Positions 26,960-36,044 of a DNA stretch of 64,000 nt are shown here, in pieces. Location: contig JAPKMR010000004.1 of NCBI GenBank assembly GCA_026645815.1, forward strand, positions 1 through 64,000. Reading direction: 5' to 3'. Within the stretch, counting starts at the first letter, position 1, and the number at the start of each line of letters is the position of its first letter. This stretch comes from Anaerolineae bacterium (lineage in GTDB: Bacteria; Chloroflexota; Anaerolineae; B4-G1; SLSP01). The notes under the pieces were generated by a model, which worked only from the letters and a program-made list of their open reading frames with translations, was not told the DNA's origin and made no database searches. The translations under genes and the position numbers were made by a program.

Positions 26960-26996
26960 GGGATTATGCGCGCGGCATTGCTGCGCGCATAATCCC
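26960..26996. terminator. Strong hairpin closing the catabolic locus
   Basis: GGGATTATGCGCGC (26960-26973) and GCGCGCATAATCCC (26983-26996) form a perfect 14-bp stem with a 9-base loop. It begins 22 bases after the Mo-subunit stop and ends before the signal-transduction operon. The T-run is short (CCCTTAAAG), so it is either a terminator of modest strength or a stabilising 3' end. Confidence 0.65.
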
Positions 26997-27104
26997 TTAA
27001 AGCAAAAAACTCAGATTCAAACCATCTGGAGTCAGTTTTTGGTAAGTGTCACACGCTTTTAACACAATAGTTATGGTATTTTATGGCGCTTTCCGTGGTA
27101 TAAT

Positions 27105-27133
27105 TTGGTAAGAAAACTGTTATCATGTATAAT
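27105..27133 (+). promoter_or_regulatory. Candidate promoter of the sensory operon
   Basis: TTGGTA (27105-27110) and a perfect TATAAT (27128-27133) are spaced by 17 bp. A second TATAAT occurs at 27099-27104 but without a good -35. The start would lie near 27140, close to the first response regulator gene. Confidence 0.55.
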
Positions 27134-27149
27134 CGGAATAACTTCCGAT
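27132..27149. promoter_or_regulatory. 7-bp hairpin between -10 and ribosome site
   Basis: ATCGGAA (27132-27138) and TTCCGAT (27143-27149) form a perfect inverted repeat overlapping the predicted -10 and start region, 4 bases before GAGGGA. It could be an operator or an RNA hairpin influencing translation of the first regulator. Confidence 0.45.
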
Positions 27150-27165
27150 GATTGAGGGATGAGCT

Positions 27166-27552
27166 ATGGGCGCGAAGATTTTGTATGTGGAAGACAATCC
27201 GGATAATCGGCTGCTGGTGCGCCGCATCTTGGTGGTAGAAGGTTATACCGTGGTGGAAGCTTTTGATGCGGCCCAGGGAATTGCTGCGGCCCAGCGCGAG
27301 CTCCCCGATTTGATCCTCATGGACATGAACTTGCCTGAGATGGATGGCTATACGCTGACGCGGCATCTGCGTGCCATTCCTGAGCTGCGACGCGTGCCGA
27401 TTGTGGCGATGACGGCAAATGTGATGCACGGCGATCGTGAGAAGAGTATTGAAGCCGGTTGTGATGGCTATATTCCCAAGCCGATTGATGTGGATTTGTT
27501 GCCAGAGCAGGTCGCTCGTTTTTTGCAGCGGGAGGGGCGTAATGAAGGCTAA
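27166..27552 (+). CDS. Single-domain response regulator (REC), first
   Basis: A 128-residue CheY-like receiver with no output domain. It has the acidic pair in VEDN, the phospho-acceptor Asp in LILMDMNLPEMDGY, the Thr in AMTAN and the Lys in GYIPKPID, so it should be phosphorylatable. The resemblance is to DivK-type single-domain regulators that act by protein contact. It overlaps the next receiver gene by 11 bases. As the first gene of the array operon it may carry the output of the downstream sensors. Confidence 0.92.
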   Translation: MGAKILYVEDNPDNRLLVRRILVVEGYTVVEAFDAAQGIAAAQRELPDLILMDMNLPEMDGYTLTRHLRAIPELRRVPIVAMTANVMHGDREKSIEAGCDGYIPKPIDVDLLPEQVARFLQREGRNEG

Positions 27553-27961
27553 GCCAAAACAACCTTGGGATGCGGTTATTCTCATTGTCGAGGATAATTT
27601 CAACAACTTCTTGTTGATGACGCGTTTGTTGGCTTTCCTGGGAGTCAAGAAGTGTGAATGGAAAGCCTCTGGTTGGAAGGTGCTGGAATTTGCCGAGACC
27701 CTTGGCGAAATTGACCTCATTTTGATGGATTTGATGCTTCCCGATGCTGATGGCTTTGAATCTCTGGAGTCTCTACGCTCGCATCCGCAAATCAAGGAGG
27801 TGCCGATTGTTGCAGTAACTGCCAACATTGCCCAACCCTTTGTGGAGCGCGCCCGTCAGGTGGGTTTCGATGGCTTTATCGGCAAACCTTTGGATCCGGA
27901 TCGTTTCCCTGAGCAGGTCCGCCGCATTCTTGCGGGCGAGGAGGTATGGGAACCGGAGTAA
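27542..27961 (+). CDS. Single-domain response regulator (REC), second
   Basis: A 139-residue receiver domain with VEDN, phospho-acceptor Asp in LILMDLMLPDADGF, Thr in AVTAN and Lys in GFIGKPLD. Start ATG 27542 lies inside the end of the first receiver gene; the frame is open further upstream but only as a shadow. Its 3' end overlaps the kinase homologue by 16 bases, so the three are probably co-translated. The sequence is clearly diverged from the first receiver (for example the insert KKCEWKASGWKVLEFAETL), suggesting different partners. Confidence 0.9.
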   Translation: MKAKPKQPWDAVILIVEDNFNNFLLMTRLLAFLGVKKCEWKASGWKVLEFAETLGEIDLILMDLMLPDADGFESLESLRSHPQIKEVPIVAVTANIAQPFVERARQVGFDGFIGKPLDPDRFPEQVRRILAGEEVWEPE

Positions 27962-30378
27962 GGGCGTTGTCCCCGCTGCAAGCACCCCCACCTTCGATGG
28001 CATCTGCATCTCAGGCGGCAACTGCTTCAGCTAATACGCGAACCCTGCCCACTACTGGTATGCGCGGTGGGTTGGGGCGTACCCTTTTGACATCTTTTTT
28101 GGCGCTTACTATTATGCCTTTTGCCTTGATTGGCTGGTACGTTGTGGCGCAGAATCGTAGCAACCTGCAGATTGAAGCTGCAAACAAGCTCCAACTGATA
28201 GCTACCTTAAAAGCTGAGAATTTGGAATCCTGGTTACTGGATCGCGCAGTGTTATTTCGTTCGGTTGCCGAATCTGTTTCGGAGAGCGCTGGCGTTGGGT
28301 ACAACGCGCTATCCGAAGACGAGGGCGCCCTTTGGACTTCGGTGCAAGGCAAGATTCCTGAACTGCATGGTGCAGGTTGGTCGCACGGGGCAACACAGCG
28401 GGTTTGGGGTGAGTGTGCATTGCCAGAACCACATGTGACGCTGTCTTGTGATCAGCCTTTGTCCGGATCAAGCATTGCTGCCGGAGCTGCTACCGGAGCC
28501 GCCTATGTCCCCATTGTTTTCTCCCAAGATGCCGAGACCTTGGTGCTCTGTTTCGATCCCGTGGCATTGATGCAAAACCTGCAACGTGATTTGATGGTGG
28601 GGGACACTGGACAGGTTTATCTGGTTCGCGATGGAAGTATTCGGCTGACCGGTTATTCCCGAGGTGGTTCGTCAGCATTGCCCGTGGGCGCTTGTGTGCC
28701 ATTGGTAGGCCAGACCCCCTCTAGCGCCTGGTACAGCAACGCGACGAGTATTCCCGTTGTAGGTGCATTTTCCCCGCTTTTGGGCATGGATGTTGGGGTG
28801 CTGGTGGAGCAGGAGCAAAGCGAAATTTTGGCTTCTACGGATCTCATTGCTGCCACATTTATAGGGGGATTGCTTTCGGTGGCATTGCTCACCACGGTGA
28901 TTTCCGCATTTGTGATTCGCCAGATCACCCGACCTGTGATCCGGCTTACCGAGTCGGCGCTGGAAGTGGCTGAGGGAAATATGGAGCAGCATGTGCCAGT
29001 GGTGTCTCGGGATGAAATCGGTATCCTCACTTATGTCTTTAATCAGATGGCGAGCGAACTGAAGTCGCTTTATGAGGACCTCGAAGCCAAGGTTGTGGCG
29101 CGTACGCAGTTGTTGCAGAAGGCTAACTACCAGATTCAGCGTCGCGCTATTCAACTGGAAGCCAGTCTGGAAGTCAGTCAGGCGGTCACGTCTATTCGCG
29201 ACCCAAAAGCATTATTGGAACGAGTGGCAGAGCGCATTCGGGATCGCTTCTCCTACGTTTCTGTGGCAGTGTATCTTGTGAATCCCGGTGGTGCTGAAGC
29301 GCGACTTCATGCTGCCAGCTCGGAATCTGCCTCCTGGCCCGAGGTCGTAGTTACGGGTGATGGCACTGTGATGGGACGGGTCTTGCGCAAGGGCAGCTCT
29401 CAAATCATCAATGAGCTATTGGATGAAGATGGTCCTGAATGGTATCGCCGGATTCTCTCCCATGTCGGGGTCCCTATGCACATGGAACGGCGTGCGCTGG
29501 GAGTACTGGCGGTTCGCAGCGCCGAACATGAGGGTTTGCAGGTAGATGATGTTAAGGTGTTGGAGCATTTGGCAAATCAGGTGGCTATTGCCTTGGTGAA
29601 TGCCCGCGCTTACGAGCGTGAACGACAAGCTGCTCAGCAGCTTGAGGACAATGAAGCTTTCAAGGCGCGATTTTTGGCGAATATGTCGCAGGAATTACGC
29701 GGTCCTTTGAATTCCATTCTGGGTTTCTCACGCTTAATGCTCAAGGGTTTCGACGGCACGCTTTCTGAGGAGCAGGCGGCTGACATACAACGGATTCACG
29801 GTAACAGCGAACACCTTCTTGATTTGATCAACGATATCCTGGCGATTTCAGAGATTCAGGCGGGGTTGCTCGATTTGAAATCTCATGCAGTGAATTTACA
29901 GGATGTGCTGACAAGTGTGTTGCCAACAGCCAGCGCTTTGATTCGAGGTAAGGATGTGCAGCTTACGCAGGATATTGCTCCCAATTTGGCGCTCGTACGC
30001 GGCGATCCTGATCGTATTCGGCAGGTGTTTATTCACCTGCTGACTAATGCTGCTAAATTCACGGAACGCGGTGAAATTGCTATTCGCCTGTGGTCAGATG
30101 ATGAGATGGCCTATGTGAGTGTGCGTGATACGGGTGTGGGCATTGATGCTAAGGATCGTGAGCGCATCTTTGCTGGTTTTGAGAAAGTATGCCCGCCGGT
30201 GCAGGAGTCGGGGAACTGCGCCGATGATTCCGCAGAAATTCTGCCACCATCTGGGGCAGGTTTGGGTCTGGCATTGTGCAAGGAATTTGTTGAATTACAT
30301 GGCGGTCAAATCTGGCTAGATAGCGAATTGGGAAAGGGAAGCACTTTCACTTTCTCTATTCCCATTGCCAGCGCTTAA
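27946..30378 (+). CDS. Histidine kinase homologue lacking the phospho-accepting His
   Basis: An 810-residue membrane sensor: TM (about 45-68), extracytoplasmic Cache-like region to about 300, TM, HAMP (about 326-378), GAF (about 400-560), a dimerisation region and an HATPase_c domain. The H-box reads MSQELRGPLNSIL; the His of HELRTPL is Gln582 (CAG at 29689) and the following Thr is Gly, so both autophosphorylation and the usual phosphatase residue are lost. The ATP site looks intact: N701 in LLTNAAKF, D728 in DTGVG, and GAGLGLAL. It may be an allosteric or scaffold pseudokinase, or phosphorylate another protein. It is the only kinase-like gene in this 37-kb array. Confidence 0.87.
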   Translation: MGTGVRALSPLQAPPPSMASASQAATASANTRTLPTTGMRGGLGRTLLTSFLALTIMPFALIGWYVVAQNRSNLQIEAANKLQLIATLKAENLESWLLDRAVLFRSVAESVSESAGVGYNALSEDEGALWTSVQGKIPELHGAGWSHGATQRVWGECALPEPHVTLSCDQPLSGSSIAAGAATGAAYVPIVFSQDAETLVLCFDPVALMQNLQRDLMVGDTGQVYLVRDGSIRLTGYSRGGSSALPVGACVPLVGQTPSSAWYSNATSIPVVGAFSPLLGMDVGVLVEQEQSEILASTDLIAATFIGGLLSVALLTTVISAFVIRQITRPVIRLTESALEVAEGNMEQHVPVVSRDEIGILTYVFNQMASELKSLYEDLEAKVVARTQLLQKANYQIQRRAIQLEASLEVSQAVTSIRDPKALLERVAERIRDRFSYVSVAVYLVNPGGAEARLHAASSESASWPEVVVTGDGTVMGRVLRKGSSQIINELLDEDGPEWYRRILSHVGVPMHMERRALGVLAVRSAEHEGLQVDDVKVLEHLANQVAIALVNARAYERERQAAQQLEDNEAFKARFLANMSQELRGPLNSILGFSRLMLKGFDGTLSEEQAADIQRIHGNSEHLLDLINDILAISEIQAGLLDLKSHAVNLQDVLTSVLPTASALIRGKDVQLTQDIAPNLALVRGDPDRIRQVFIHLLTNAAKFTERGEIAIRLWSDDEMAYVSVRDTGVGIDAKDRERIFAGFEKVCPPVQESGNCADDSAEILPPSGAGLGLALCKEFVELHGGQIWLDSELGKGSTFTFSIPIASA

Positions 30379-30439
30379 TGTTTTATAGTGCCGGGTGCTC
30401 ATGTGCTGGGATTGAGTAGCGGGGTACTGAGGAGGCCAA

Positions 30440-32365
30440 ATGCAGATTTGGGGACAGCTGAAATCATGGCTTCGTGATGATTGGGCGGGTGCACATTTGC
30501 CGACTGCAGATGTTGCTTTGCGCGAAGCGCAGCTCTGGCGCGCACAGCTGGTGCATGGCCTTCTGCTTGCTGTTGTGATCGCGGGTCCATTTGCTCTGGC
30601 TTTCAGCGCCTATGGCGCATATTTGCGTGGGCATACTGCGTTGGTAATCGGCTATGCTTTGGCCTACTTGATAGTTCTGGTTTTTGCTTTCTGGCGAAAA
30701 GTGCCCTATGTCACCCAGGTCTTAGGCGTATTAGGGTTGCTATATTTATTAGGTCTCGCTGATCTTCTGGTTTTTGGGTGGAAGGAAGACGCGCGGCTCT
30801 TTTTCCTGTCGCTGTGTTTATTGGCATCGCTCTTCTATGGCGTGTATCAGGGTTTTATGGCTTTAGGGCTATCAATGCTGACTATTTTGACTGTGGGCAT
30901 GCTGGGTGTAACCGGCGTGCTAACATTGCCGCCACTCACCGAGCCTTTTTTGATTGGGGTTACGCCCATATCTCTGGTGAGTGATACGGTATCGCTGGCG
31001 ATGCTCAGTACCATGTTAATTATCGTGCAGCGTTATCTTGTTCCCCGCTTTCTCGCTGCTGTTGTAGAAAGTCGCCAACGTGTTGCCCTGCTGGAGTTGC
31101 AACAGGGGGAGACTGAAACACGTGCACGGGGCATACAACAAGTGAACTACGCTCTACAGAGACGTGTGTTCTTGCTGGAGGGCACTGCTGCTTTTAGTGC
31201 CGAAGCTACTTCGCTGTTGGCTCTCTCGCCGTTGCTGAGCCGTGCTACGGAAGCCTTCGCGAGGATTTTTGACTTGCATCATGTAGGTCTCTACTTGCCC
31301 GACGCCGACAACATAAATCTGGTTTTGCGTGCTTCCTCATCTGAGGTGGGTCAGCGGTTGCTGCGGGACGCTTTCGAGGTGCCTGTAAACGAGACGCTTG
31401 TTGGGCGTGTGTGGCAGAGTCGGCAGCCTCAGATCCTGACTCCCAAGGACCCTCAAGAGCTCTGGCGTTTGCGTGAGGCGCGTTCAACAGTCCTTCTGCC
31501 ATTGCTGTACGAGGATCAGATTTTGGGTGTGCTAGACCTGCAAAGCCTGGAGGACGAAGCATTTGATGCGGATGACCTTCATGTATTGAAATTGCCGGCA
31601 AGACAGCTGGCAGTAGCGCTTTTGAATGCCCGCCGCGTGAATGAAGAGGCAGCTCTGCTCGAGGCGACCAGCCCCCTTTATCGCTTGGCGCAGCGTTTCG
31701 CAAAGGCCTGGACCGACCAGGAGGTCTATACCGCCATTCTTGACTCTGTCCAAGAGATTTCTCCCCAGCGTGCCTTTATCATGACCCTTTCTGAAGATGC
31801 CATGCGGGCAACGTTAGCGGCTGAGCTGCGTGGTGAGCAACTTCGTTTCCCTGACTTACAGCATTCAATGGCACATTGGTTTGCTGAAGAGGCTCTGATT
31901 CCGGCTGTTTTGCGAGCTCGGCAAGCATTACTCATCCCGGATGTGGCCGATCCTGCGTTGGTATCTATTGACAGTGCCGAGCGCGAGTCATTGAAGCAAC
32001 TGGCTGCGCGAGGCTCCTTACGCAGTTTGGCGTTAGTGCCCTTCCATGCTGAAGGCCGCTTACTGGGTGTGTTGGGTATTGTTTTCCATACCCTACATGA
32101 ATTCACTGCTGCAGAAGAAACTCTGTTTGACATGTTAATGGAGTTTTCTGGAGCTGCCCTCCAGCGTTTGCAGCTGATGCGTACCGCTCGACGTCGGGTG
32201 GAAATGGAGCAACAGTTGCGCGGTTTCTCCGATCAATTGGCAGATATCTTTGACCTGCAGTTGTTGGCTTCGAGTGCGGCGAGCGCTCTACAGACGCTGG
32301 TGGATGCGGATGGGGTGCTGGTGAGCCTGACCCCGTTAGCCACTCCGGGGGAGGAGGAATTATGA
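30440..32365 (+). CDS. Membrane sensor with two GAF domains, no output domain
   Basis: A 641-residue protein. About six transmembrane helices (residues 38-205) form a MASE-like input. A coiled coil (about 210-245) leads to two GAF domains (about 255-405 and 420-575). The C-terminal segment LRGFSDQLADIFDLQLLASSAASALQTLVDADGVLVSLT is a variant of the module that ends the other array proteins. ATG follows GGAGG. The last codon overlaps the next start in ATGA. Confidence 0.82.
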   Translation: MQIWGQLKSWLRDDWAGAHLPTADVALREAQLWRAQLVHGLLLAVVIAGPFALAFSAYGAYLRGHTALVIGYALAYLIVLVFAFWRKVPYVTQVLGVLGLLYLLGLADLLVFGWKEDARLFFLSLCLLASLFYGVYQGFMALGLSMLTILTVGMLGVTGVLTLPPLTEPFLIGVTPISLVSDTVSLAMLSTMLIIVQRYLVPRFLAAVVESRQRVALLELQQGETETRARGIQQVNYALQRRVFLLEGTAAFSAEATSLLALSPLLSRATEAFARIFDLHHVGLYLPDADNINLVLRASSSEVGQRLLRDAFEVPVNETLVGRVWQSRQPQILTPKDPQELWRLREARSTVLLPLLYEDQILGVLDLQSLEDEAFDADDLHVLKLPARQLAVALLNARRVNEEAALLEATSPLYRLAQRFAKAWTDQEVYTAILDSVQEISPQRAFIMTLSEDAMRATLAAELRGEQLRFPDLQHSMAHWFAEEALIPAVLRARQALLIPDVADPALVSIDSAERESLKQLAARGSLRSLALVPFHAEGRLLGVLGIVFHTLHEFTAAEETLFDMLMEFSGAALQRLQLMRTARRRVEMEQQLRGFSDQLADIFDLQLLASSAASALQTLVDADGVLVSLTPLATPGEEEL

Positions 32366-34089
32366 ATCCTCGTGACGTCACCACCTCGCGAGCCGAGGTG
32401 CTTTCTGCGCAGGAAACGCAATTTCGCGATTGGTTGCTCGAGCGATTGTTGCAGTTTTCTGTTGTTGCAGGCATGTTGTTGCTGCTTTTTTGGATCCCTA
32501 CAGCGATTAGCCGGGCTTTGTATTGGCAGATCGCCATTTTCATTGGCCTGTATGGTTTCTTTCTCGCTTTGGCTTTTGTCAAAACCTGGCCTCATGTGGT
32601 GCGTATCAGTGGTTTTCTGCTCATTGCTCTGGGCAGTGGGGTGTATATTTTGGCGCAGAATGGGCTGGTTGGAGCAGGTCGCTTCTGGCTATTGCTTGTA
32701 CCATTGCTGGCGACATTGTTATTGGGACGACGTGGCTTGTGGCTCTGGAGTGCATTAGCCCTGGCGGGCTATGCATTGGTGGCTTGGGGATACGATGGAG
32801 GACAGTTGGCGCCCCTACAGGCCCAAAATCCTCTTGATTTGGGATCATGGGCGATTGAGGCTTTTGTGCCCATCACGGTCATTCTGGTCTTGGGACTGAC
32901 AATCAGCGAGTACCGGAAGTTCTTATCCAGGTCCATCATAGAGTTGCAGAGCAATGCTGACCTGGCGCAAAAACTCCGCCTTCAGTCACAAGAGGAGGCG
33001 CAACGGGCACGCAGGCAGGCTGATCGAATTGACCGCGTGGCTATGTTATCTCGCAACCTGGCGCGCATGCGTGACCGCGATGAACTATTGCACCGATTGG
33101 TTGACGAACTTGTGAGTGCTTTCGGATTGTACCAGGCTAACGCCTTCCTGCTCGATTCGCGTGGGGAGCGCCTGAACCTGGTAGCTGCCGCCGGCGTGCA
33201 GGGACAAGCTCTGGTGGATGCTGGTTGGTCGTTGACTGTAGGCGGCGAATCATTGCCGGGCCGAGTGGCGCAACTGGGGACAGCTGAGACTGCGATTCCC
33301 GCAGGTGATGAGCGTTTCCCCTTGCGCCGCGCAGAGGTCGCTTTGCCTTTGATTTTCGGTGGTGAGCTTCTGGGGGTTCTGGGCATTTATGGCAGTCGGA
33401 AACCTTTTGCCGAAGAAGATGTGCGTATCTTCCGTGTTTTGAGCGATCAGGTATCTGCCGCCCTAAACATTCTCCGTCTCCTCGAGGAGACTTCAGCGCG
33501 AGCGCAAGAGCTGCGCACACTTTATGCACAGGTAGCGGCAACCTCATGGCGTTCGCTGTTAACTTCTGAGGGAATATCTCGTGAGGTGCAGGTAGGGGAA
33601 TCGCCTTCTGAGAGTATTCACGTTTTAGCTACCGAGTTGTTGAGCGACGGGAAACCACATGTTGTGGAGTCGCCCAATGGGGCGGGGAGCTGGTTGTTAT
33701 TAGCGCCACTTTCCTGGCGCGAAACCAATCTGGGTTACGTGGCTTTTACGCGCCAGGCACAACTCGGCGAACCGGCAGCGTCTTGGGATGCTGAATCTTT
33801 GCTTTTGGCCACGACTGCTGTTGAACGTCTGGCTGGGGCTTTTGATACAGTGCGCCTCTTGCGTGATAGCCGGCGCAAGGCGCTCTATCAGGAGCAGCTT
33901 GCGCATGTGGGCGATCTTATCTGGTCTAGTTTTGACGTGGAAACGATTATGCGCCATAGTGTGCGCGAGATTGGCGTTGCACTTGATGCGAACGAGGTGG
34001 TGCTGGCCTTAACATCACCCTCGCACCCGGCGTCGCCACCTGGAACGGGACCATTACCGTCGTTGCAGCCTGTGGAGGAAGATCTATGA
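32362..34089 (+). CDS. Membrane GAF sensor of the array
   Basis: A 575-residue protein: five to six helices at about 28-170, a charged coiled coil (about 190-225), a GAF domain (about 230-385), a degenerate GAF-like domain beginning RTLYAQVAATSWRSLL (about 390-515) and the terminal module ending REIGVALDANEVVLAL. No kinase or other output domain. Both ends overlap neighbours by 4 bases (ATGA), so translation is coupled. Confidence 0.82.
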   Translation: MNPRDVTTSRAEVLSAQETQFRDWLLERLLQFSVVAGMLLLLFWIPTAISRALYWQIAIFIGLYGFFLALAFVKTWPHVVRISGFLLIALGSGVYILAQNGLVGAGRFWLLLVPLLATLLLGRRGLWLWSALALAGYALVAWGYDGGQLAPLQAQNPLDLGSWAIEAFVPITVILVLGLTISEYRKFLSRSIIELQSNADLAQKLRLQSQEEAQRARRQADRIDRVAMLSRNLARMRDRDELLHRLVDELVSAFGLYQANAFLLDSRGERLNLVAAAGVQGQALVDAGWSLTVGGESLPGRVAQLGTAETAIPAGDERFPLRRAEVALPLIFGGELLGVLGIYGSRKPFAEEDVRIFRVLSDQVSAALNILRLLEETSARAQELRTLYAQVAATSWRSLLTSEGISREVQVGESPSESIHVLATELLSDGKPHVVESPNGAGSWLLLAPLSWRETNLGYVAFTRQAQLGEPAASWDAESLLLATTAVERLAGAFDTVRLLRDSRRKALYQEQLAHVGDLIWSSFDVETIMRHSVREIGVALDANEVVLALTSPSHPASPPGTGPLPSLQPVEEDL

Positions 34090-36044
34090 GCGTGAAGCAG
34101 GATTTCGCGCCACCAACAAGGGTAGTTACAGTGCCAAAGGTGCGTCCACGGCTGCGTACCAGAGTGACGATTGCTCTGGTCGCCTTAAATCTGTTGACGT
34201 TGCTCGCATTCATTATCGTGGTTTCGCTGTTTGTGTTGCGCCCGTATTTGCGCCAGCAAATCAGATCACGGCATCAGGACGCGGTTGCTCTGGCAGCCTT
34301 GAGCTTGGACACGGATGCCGTGGCCCAACTGGTTGCGGCAGAACCGGGACCTTCAGCGACCCTAGATTCTGTGATTGCGCAATTGCGTGTTGCCCGCGAC
34401 CGCATCAGTGGAGCCCGTTTTGCGTATCTCATGCGTCAGGGCGCTGATGGGAAGATCTATTTCGTGGCTGATGCTGAAGAGGTTCCGGAAGACGCCTCTC
34501 CACCTGGTAGCGTATATGATGATCCTGGCCCATTGTTGGCGCAGTCTATTGGCGCGCTTGCGAGCGCCGCTGTCGAAGAGGATTTTTACGAGGATCAATG
34601 GGGGGTCTGGCTATCAGGTTATGCACCTCTTCGTGCGGCTGATGGTACACTGGTAGCGGTCTTGGGTGTTGATCTTGAGGCGACAGATGTGCGCAGGCAG
34701 GAACTGGCTTTTGTTCAGGTCGGCGCCATCGCTATGTTGGTCGCGGCGCCATTGACTGTGTTTGTGGGCTTGGCATTGGGGCGCCGCCTCACGGCCCACT
34801 TGGGAACTCTGGTATCTGCTGTTGAGCGCGTGCGAGCTGGTGATTTGAACTACGAGACGCCGATACCCGAAGAGGAGGAGGCTGCGCAGTTAGCGACAGC
34901 GTTCAATGAGATGACCCGGCGCCTTCGTGAAACGGTGAGTGGTCTGGAAGAGCGCGTCACTGCACGCACGAGCGATCTGGAGCGCCAGGCTGCTTATCTG
35001 CGCGCCACGGGTGAGGTAAGTCGTGTGGCGGCCTCGATTCTGGATTTGGATGATCTCCTCACGCAGGTTGCGACCTTGATCTCCGACCAGTTTGGATTCT
35101 ATCATGCCGGCGTTTTCCTTTTGGATGATACCCGTGAGTGGGCGGTGTTGCGCGCCGCCTCGTCAGCTGGGGGGCAACGTATGGTTGCCCGCGGTCACCG
35201 CTTGGGGGTTGGGGCGCAGGGTATTGTGGGCTATGTGACGCAGACCGGGCGTCCCCGCATCGCATTGGATGTAGGCGATGATATGGTGTGGTTCGATAAC
35301 CCTGATTTGCCGGAGACCCACTCTGAGATGGCTTTGCCATTAATCGTGGGTGAGCAGGTTATTGGCGCGTTGGATGTACAAAGCCAGGAGACTGACGCTT
35401 TCAAGAACGAAGATATCAACACGCTGCGCATTTTGGCGGATCAGATTTCTATCGCAATTGCAAATGCACTCGTGTTTTCACAACGTCAACAGGCTGTTCA
35501 GGAGCTGCAACGCGCGCACATTACAGATGCGCGGCGCTCCTGGACTGGATTTATGGCGCAGCTAGGGTTGCGGGGATATCGCTATACACCGCGCACTCTA
35601 GAGGCGCTCGGTCATGGTGCAGGCGCTGTACCCAGCGGCATTGAGGGTGTGGAAAGTGAATTGACGCATCCACGAGTTGCCGAAGATAATACGCTGCTTT
35701 TGCCATTGACCTTTTCCGGTTTGGAACTGGGCGTACTCCAGATTCGACGACCTGCTACACGCCCTTGGGTAGAAGAGGAGATCACGTTCGCCTCCCGCAC
35801 AGCGCAGGAGTTGGCGCAGGCTTTGGAAAGTGCTCGACTCTATCAAGACAGTCAGCGCCAGGCTGCACGCGAGCAGCTAACCGGGGAAATCACGGCACGC
35901 ATGCGAGAGACTTTGGATGTGGAGACGATGCTGCGTACGGTGCTTCGTGAAGTCGGCGATGTTTTGGGGCTGGCTGAAGCTGAAGTCCGGTTCAGCTCGA
36001 CGTCTGAAATCACGGCTTCAACCGGCGAGGAGGTGGCAGCATGA
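34086..36044 (+). CDS. Cache-like/HAMP/GAF sensor of the array
   Basis: A 652-residue protein: TM1 (about 25-50), an extracytoplasmic sensor of about 150 residues, TM2 (about 208-233), HAMP (about 230-285), coiled coil with EERVTARTSDLERQAAYL, GAF (about 310-470), degenerate GAF (about 480-600) and the terminal module RMRETLDVETMLRTVLREVG. The degenerate GAF contains GAVPSGIEGV encoded by a palindrome-bearing segment (35624-35637) that is almost repeated in the 1360-residue protein downstream. ATGA overlaps on both sides. Confidence 0.84.
   Translation: MSVKQDFAPPTRVVTVPKVRPRLRTRVTIALVALNLLTLLAFIIVVSLFVLRPYLRQQIRSRHQDAVALAALSLDTDAVAQLVAAEPGPSATLDSVIAQLRVARDRISGARFAYLMRQGADGKIYFVADAEEVPEDASPPGSVYDDPGPLLAQSIGALASAAVEEDFYEDQWGVWLSGYAPLRAADGTLVAVLGVDLEATDVRRQELAFVQVGAIAMLVAAPLTVFVGLALGRRLTAHLGTLVSAVERVRAGDLNYETPIPEEEEAAQLATAFNEMTRRLRETVSGLEERVTARTSDLERQAAYLRATGEVSRVAASILDLDDLLTQVATLISDQFGFYHAGVFLLDDTREWAVLRAASSAGGQRMVARGHRLGVGAQGIVGYVTQTGRPRIALDVGDDMVWFDNPDLPETHSEMALPLIVGEQVIGALDVQSQETDAFKNEDINTLRILADQISIAIANALVFSQRQQAVQELQRAHITDARRSWTGFMAQLGLRGYRYTPRTLEALGHGAGAVPSGIEGVESELTHPRVAEDNTLLLPLTFSGLELGVLQIRRPATRPWVEEEITFASRTAQELAQALESARLYQDSQRQAAREQLTGEITARMRETLDVETMLRTVLREVGDVLGLAEAEVRFSSTSEITASTGEEVAA
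35624..35637. repeat. Hairpin CGCTG-TACC-CAGCG inside a CDS
   Basis: A 5-bp stem with loop TACC. It lies in a block GCTGTACCCAGCGGCATTG that recurs at 60826-60844 in another array gene, at the same place in the degenerate GAF domain. It belongs to the hairpin family described for 50733-50778. Confidence 0.7.
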
